Below, in pieces: positions 58,936 to 64,000 of a DNA stretch of 64,000 bases. Position numbers and translations under genes: made by a program. Below the pieces are notes generated by a model. The model was not told the origin of the DNA and did no database searches. It saw only the letters and a program-made list of their open reading frames with translations. This stretch comes from Kuschelorhynchus macadamiae (Eukaryota > Arthropoda > Insecta > Coleoptera > Curculionidae), in assembly GCA_030620095.1 (NCBI GenBank), contig JAUTXW010000322.1, positions 124,001 through 188,000 on the forward strand, written 5' to 3'. Position 1 is the stretch's first letter; the number at the start of each line of letters is the position of its first letter.

Positions 58936-60052
58936 GCTCCATTCCGACAAGAAGCCGAAGAGCAAAAAAATTTTTTAAAAATCCTCATCTAGGACGATGA
59001 CCTACTTCTTCTCCTGGCCTCGCGTCTGTTCTTTTTGCCTCAGTGGGAAAGCACCAGGAATAGTAACGTTCTAGTTTAAATCAATTTAGGAATAGTATTA
59101 AGACTGTGAATGATGTGTCTGTTCTTCAGAATTACTCTGTGATTGTCTTAGTTTTATACAAATATATTTTTGGACTAGATTATAATTTATGATTGTTAAT
59201 TGAAGAAATAGGGGTAATTTCCAGTCAATAAATTTAAATAATGGCTTTTACATAAATCAGTATCAACGATTGCAAATATTGTATTATAATGATACTTAAA
59301 TATACTTATTAATATCGCTGCTTCTGGATGTTTAATACCTATTTTTTATGAGGTAAAAGTAGACACAAATATTAATTTGAAGAAATATTCTTTATTCGAA
59401 AGTTGTTTACACTTTCGTAAAAATATGTCAAATGTTATTTGTAAGACGATTTTTTACTAAGATTATTATTATTTGAAGATATAAATACGTCAAAAATCTT
59501 GCCATATAAAAGTTACATTATCTTTAAAATGGAATACCGTGTATTTTAATACTTATTTGATTTAAAGAGAGTATAATTATATATAGTATATTTAATTCCG
59601 TATCAAAACCGTATTCGTTTACTATACCTAAGTGCACAATTTTTTAGTCGTTTTGATTTGACTTATTAAGTGAAGAGCTAACACGGACTAAATTACTTGT
59701 GTCATTATGAATAATAAAATCACCCTGTATTTAATAACTTAATTAAACGTAAAATTTAATTGTCTATCGAACTGTTTACCCATATTCAACTTTTATAGTT
59801 TTTCAGCAAATATGTGTTTCCTAACTTTAAATACTAATTTCAAATAATTTCAGGTAAAGGTGTCAAAGCTACCTCGAATTTTTGAAACTTACTCTCCAAA
59901 ATATTGAAAAGGTCCATTTAATGGAAAACTACAAAAGTTAGGTATAGGTAAGCCGAATACAGTTTAACAGATAACTTAATTCTACTTTATAGTTATTACA
60001 TACAAAGCGTCGTTATTAATAATAATATCTGCAGAAAATATCATATGATTAA
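58936..60052. other. Intron sequence, nothing recognised
   Basis: AT-rich. 'aaaatggaataccgtgtat' (59526) and 'aatcaccctgtattt' (59719) look like decayed copies of the DD41D end motif. Confidence 0.3.
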
Positions 60053-60373
60053 TTCAAATTATATAAAAATGGACCTTTGAACATTTTCTTTTTGAGGTGT
60101 TTGAGATATTCTATACATCTATTTCACTCAATAGGCTAGATACTATTATAATATCCATAGTATATAATGAAATACAAGGGTTTTCAGAAGATAAAATTAT
60201 GATAGGTTAGGTTAGTTCAAATTATAAAAAAATGTACCTTAAACATTTTCTTTTCGAGATGTTTGAGAAATTATGTACGTCTATTTCACTCAGTAGGCTA
60301 GATACTCTCTACTATAGTATACAGAGTAGATAATGAAATACAGGGGTTTTCAAAAGTTAAAGTTATGATAGGT
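60053..60373 (+). repeat. Tandem duplication of a 163-bp unit
   Basis: Copies start at 60053 and 60216, sharing 'ttcaaattata', 'gaacattttctttt', 'tctatttcactca.taggct', 'atactataatg' and 'gttttcaaaagttaaa'-like text, about 85% identical. Confidence 0.8.
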
Positions 60374-60940
60374 TTTTAAAACCACCATATGAAGAATAAA
60401 GGGGTTAGGCAATTTTTATAACAACTCCTACACTAAAATCTAACTACATATTACTATGCCCGAGTCTGAAGAGTCACTGCCAAAATTCCACGGCTCGGGG
60501 CTCGAATACAGAGTTACTTAATCCGGTATTGCATTCACAATTATTACCGCTAATTCAACTTTTATAAAACTCTATATATCTTTATATAAGGATGATAGGG
60601 TAGAGAGTATAAAGCCTAAAAAAGGAAACAGGAGTATATGTATTTCAAGCACTTCGAAAATTGTAACACTCTCTACACATCCTTTATTGAAACCTGAGTG
60701 TCCAGCTTAGTGAGTTGAACGTCAGACGTACCTAAATACTTCGAAAAATCTTTCAGGTCCAACTTTTTTAATTTCATTTAATCTTAGAATCATTTTTAAA
60801 CATATATAACCGATTATCCCAAACTGTGTTGCATAAATTGAACCAAAGCGTATCCAAAACACTAAAAAAAGAAAATCTTAATACTCTGGTTTTTCTAACT
60901 ATCAGCATATCTTCGGTTTAAATACACACGCTTAATTAAG
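60374..60940. other. Intron sequence, nothing recognised
   Basis: No coding or repeat feature that I can support. Confidence 0.4.
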
Positions 60941-61200
60941 CTACAGTGCGATAACACACCAACGTACATACACCATAACAGATCTCTTTGCAACATCTTT
61001 TAGAAGTTCAGGCAGAAGGTATTCTAAGAACGATTGATACTGATCGCCATTGAGTATATAAGGAAGAAAGTGCAGCCCAATTAGAAAATCCCAAGGAATT
61101 CCAATGCACACGTTTACAGAAAATTGCTCTTGAAAATAGTTTTCATTTACTGCATGAGGACTTTCTTCAGGCCATATGTGATTATTGTGAAAGTTCATGA
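60941..61200 (-). pseudogene. Tc1/mariner-type transposase fragment
   Basis: Reads MNFHNNHIWPEESPHAVNEN, FSVNVCIGIPWDFLIGLHFL and SFLEYLLPELLKDVAK, the stretch between the first and second catalytic Asp of a Tc3/mariner-like transposase. It breaks off just before the second Asp. It belongs to a different family from the copies at 31999 and 40606. Confidence 0.75.
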
Positions 61201-61625
61201 TTGCATTATGGGAGAAACATCTGAGCTAAAAATCCTGCAATCATAATTATTTCATTTTGTATCCATGTGCAGAAAGCAACTCATTTAGAAAAGGTACTAG
61301 GCAAAAGAGCTTGAACACATTGTGAGTGATAAGGATAAAGTAGCTGCTCTCTTAAAATTTGCGATATCAGTAAATGGCTAATAATAATGGGATTGTTTCT
61401 ATTTCATCTCCTACATCTGAATAGTTCTTCTCTTCTAGGTATACCTATGAGAACAGTTGTTCTACAGACCTCCCCATATCACATAATCGTGCATGCAAAT
61501 TAATAAAAGTTTGTGTGTTAGACACTGGACGTTGCGGAAATGTTACTCTTGCATATCTGTCATTTCATTGTTTGTGATTTCAACCATTTTAAATAACAGA
61601 AAACGAAATAACAATAAATTTACTA
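61201..61625. other. Intron sequence, nothing recognised
   Basis: No supported feature. Confidence 0.35.
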
Positions 61626-62096
61626 AAATAAAAATCGGAATGGTTGCCCATGCGCACGCCGCGCCAGTGCCTCGCTCGGTTTTCTTTCGATCGGAAAAAC
61701 TAGCATACTTGTTTTACGTACCAAATTTTAACAAAACACTTTAAAGGGTTTTGCAAATACTAATAAAACTTTTAATTTTTTCAAAAAGTTTAATAGTATA
61801 ACGTGACCAGAATTTTTTATTATTCTAGAAAACGGTTCATTATAAAAAAAAAAAACAAAAGACAACTTTTAAGTACCTTGATTAGTTAACTGCCAAAAAG
61901 TGATTTTCAAAAATTTCCTAAAATAAAAATTGGAAAAGCTGCCCACGCACACAATTCTGGTATAGTCGATTTTCTTTCACTTGGAAAAAGAAACACTTAA
62001 CGTTTACTTTACATACCAAGTTTCAATAAAATGCGTAAAAGAGTTTTCCAAATATTAATAAAAATTCTTATTTTTTTTAAAAAAGTTTAACACCCT
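61626..62096 (+). repeat. Two ~175-bp direct repeats
   Basis: The blocks starting near 61626 and 61922 share 'aaaat.ggaa..g.tgccca.gc.cac', 'gattttctttc', 'ttttac.taccaa.ttt.aa.aaa' and 'ttttcaaaaagttta'. The second ends in 'caccctgtatcttgagaac'. Confidence 0.65.
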
Positions 62097-62454
62097 GTAT
62101 CTTGAGAACAGAGCTTTTTAAGCCTTATGTATATATGAACATTTTTTCTTAAAATGAGTTGAGCAATCAGCCCTAAAAGTTTGGCTATGTACTTAATTAA
62201 CACCTTGTATATACTTTTGCGCTTGTTAATTAATTCCTAATTGTCTTCAATTTTCAATTATTTTTTGTGAAAAAAGAAATTACATGTTAACACTGACAAG
62301 TTAATAGTTACCTTTATTACCCCTGGGTTTACTGTAGGTATGTTCTGAATAGAAGGTACATAAAGGCATAAAGGAAATACACGTTTAGTAACTGGCCAAT
62401 ATTAAAATTTTTTTTAACATTGCCTTAATAAATACCACAATACCATACGAAATT

Positions 62455-62458
<4 letters not shown>

Positions 62459-62513
<55 letters not shown>
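62459..62513. repeat. (TA)n tract abutting the donor of the 62518-62719 exon
   Basis: About 55 bases of TA starting within five bases of the exon's minus-strand 3' edge. Confidence 0.95.
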
Positions 62514-62517
<4 letters not shown>

Positions 62518-62518
<1 letters not shown>

Positions 62519-62719
62519 TTGTCGTTCAATTTTTGTAACTGTATTAGTCTCATTTAGTGGTGAATTAACTTCTGCAGAATCCCTAATCAAGTTTTTTGAT
62601 ATATTTGAAACTCCTGCATCAATTAATTTCTGTGAACTGTTATGAAAATCACTTCTAGGTGAAGTATTAACTATCTCCTGGTTTTCTATACTGGATGTTT
62701 TATTGCGTTTCCGAGCTAA
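62518..62719 (-). CDS. NuSAP-like gene, second visible exon (between two TA microsatellites)
   Basis: Acceptor TTTTTTAG directly follows a (TA)n tract and donor GTAAATA directly precedes another. The 202-nt exon begins at phase 0 and ends with one base, encoding LARKRNKTSSIENQEIVNTS, a Ser/Asn-rich middle and TNTVTKIERQ. There is no ATG in the useful frame, so it is easily missed. An alternative acceptor four bases on would break frame. Confidence 0.7.
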
Positions 62720-62723
62720 CTAA

Positions 62724-62726
<3 letters not shown>

Positions 62727-62789
<63 letters not shown>
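62727..62789. repeat. (TA)n tract abutting the acceptor of the 62518-62719 exon
   Basis: About 63 bases of TA directly upstream (minus-strand sense) of the TTTTTTAG acceptor. Confidence 0.95.
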
Positions 62790-62792
<3 letters not shown>

Positions 62793-63553
62793 CATTTTAA
62801 AAACATGAATTATCACTTAATGGGAGATTACTTGGCATAAAATAAAACAAAAATTGTATGGTTTAGTTTAAATTTTAAATCAAGTCGAAATTCAAGCAAT
62901 ACATTTTATTCTTCAGTGTTCAGGGTATTACCGGAATGGGCCAATAAAAAGAAAAAAAAATAACTGGCGGAATGGCGCCATTTTTATTTTTTTTCTGTCA
63001 GAGATTTTTAGCGATAACTTTGAAATCTTTTAACGTATTGCCTCAGAATTTAGTGTATGAAGTATACTTATCCAAAAAAGTAATTTGTAATATCCTAGGC
63101 GTTTTATATACTTATGTATATACAGTTTTCCACCTGGCAATAAATAATATTGGTCACTATTCAAGGACATGTAACAACATATTAGGCTTTTAAAAACAGA
63201 TATCATATTGTATTTGAATATGCCTTTGTAAGGGACTATTACAAAATCTAGTTTGCGAAATGACAAAATTAAAGTACAAAATTTAAAAATTGTAAAACCA
63301 ATATGTAAAACCATTTCACAAATAAAGTTTGTTTCAGTTTAAAATTAAATGAGTTTATTAAGAATTAAAACTCACCGTTTGTTAGTGTTTTGTTTAAGTT
63401 TTTTTCTTACGATATCATTTTCAGGAGTAAGCAATTGCTCTTTTAGCTTACATTAAAAGTATTCCACTATATCACAACTAATAATCAATCAGTAATATAT
63501 TTTCCCATCCATACCCCATTTTTATTTAGTTGACTTTTGTTCAAATATCTTAC
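62790..63553 (-). other. Short intron of the NuSAP-like gene
   Basis: AT-rich; the frames at 62972-63193 and 63030-63314 have no family features. Confidence 0.4.
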
Positions 63554-63718
63554 CTTGCCAGAGCTTTTTCTTACCGGAGTAATTTTTTTAGTGCACTTTC
63601 TTCTTAATTTTTTATTTTTCTCTGAATTACTATCATTTTCTTTATTTTCCAAATCAGTGGTGTTGGTAAGGTTTTCAGAAGACAAGGATGTCTTGCTATG
63701 TTCCTTAGTTAGATCAAC
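63554..63718 (-). CDS. NuSAP-like gene, first visible exon
   Basis: Acceptor TTTTTATTAG, donor GTAAGATA, 165 nt, exactly 55 codons: VDLTKEHSKTSLSSENL, an acidic/Asn-rich middle, then a basic RRKCTKKITPVRKSSGK end. A second possible donor (GTAAGAAA, upstream at the ITP codon) would shorten it by a few codons. More 5' exons must lie beyond 64000. Confidence 0.65.
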
Positions 63719-64000
63719 CTAATAAAAAAAATTGTTTTTTAAAACCATAAAAATAGGTATAGCTCTGGAATGTAGACTAATCTGTCTACCAAAAAGTTAT
63801 TTTAATGAAGTTCGAGTTCGAGCAATAATTTATTTAATTTTAAAAAACTCGGTGCAGAGTTTGTTGAACTCTTAATTAGGGAAAAATATGACCCAGTAAA
63901 ATATATCAGAAAAATATGTGCTATTACTTAATAAACATGAAACCTACAAAAAAAAAATTAAATTAGTAATAGTAGTTGAGGGGATGCTAAAGCCCTTTTG

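Overview
The window is AT-rich nuclear DNA from an animal, most likely an insect and possibly a beetle. The evidence is short GT-AG introns, no operons, many (TA)n tracts, a short TTAGG-type run and an insect-style mix of transposable elements (pogo, piggyBac, Tc1/mariner, hAT-type MITEs, Ty3/gypsy, Penelope-like, RTE and Jockey/CR1-type LINEs). The species call is inference.

Two host genes are visible and they converge. At the left edge (2-2588, + strand) are the last two coding exons of a gene for a large, disordered, probably nuclear protein that I cannot name. At 24371-63718 (- strand) is a gene whose eight visible exons I joined by splice sites and reading phase. Every junction keeps frame, giving about 796 residues up to a stop at 24371-24373. 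Its last exon has a segment resembling the conserved NuSAP (nucleolar and spindle-associated protein) motif, so I call it NuSAP-like. Its 5' end lies beyond the right edge.

Between the genes (about 2.6-24 kb) is a repeat landscape: an inverted-repeat element (3.4-4.8 kb), a hAT-type MITE with target duplication, a 221-bp near-perfect hairpin, and a giant foldback-like structure at 10.2-18.4 kb. That structure has unique terminal inverted repeats enclosing two opposed arrays of about 170-bp units. A decayed pogo element (12.3-14.9 kb), a Penelope 3' scrap and a small hAT MITE have inserted into it. Next come about 480-bp repeats rich in AAnATGGCGG motifs, interrupted by a roughly 220-bp tandem repeat that carries hammerhead-ribozyme-like cores, and then a second dead pogo copy.

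The introns of the NuSAP-like gene are swollen by transposons. The largest (31.6-48.0 kb) holds a dead Tc1/mariner copy with an inverted fragment of its own family, a dead Ty3/gypsy element set between (TA)n tracts, and a DD41D Tc1/mariner-type element with about 0.85-kb inverted repeats. A piggyBac element sits inside that transposase gene. Other introns hold Penelope-like, Jockey/CR1-like, RTE-like and Tigger-like remnants. No CRISPR arrays, rRNA genes or convincing functional tRNA genes were seen.

The features most deserving follow-up are the foldback structure, the recurring hammerhead-like cores in three separate repeat contexts, and the piggyBac-in-DD41D nest, where both transposases are close to intact.
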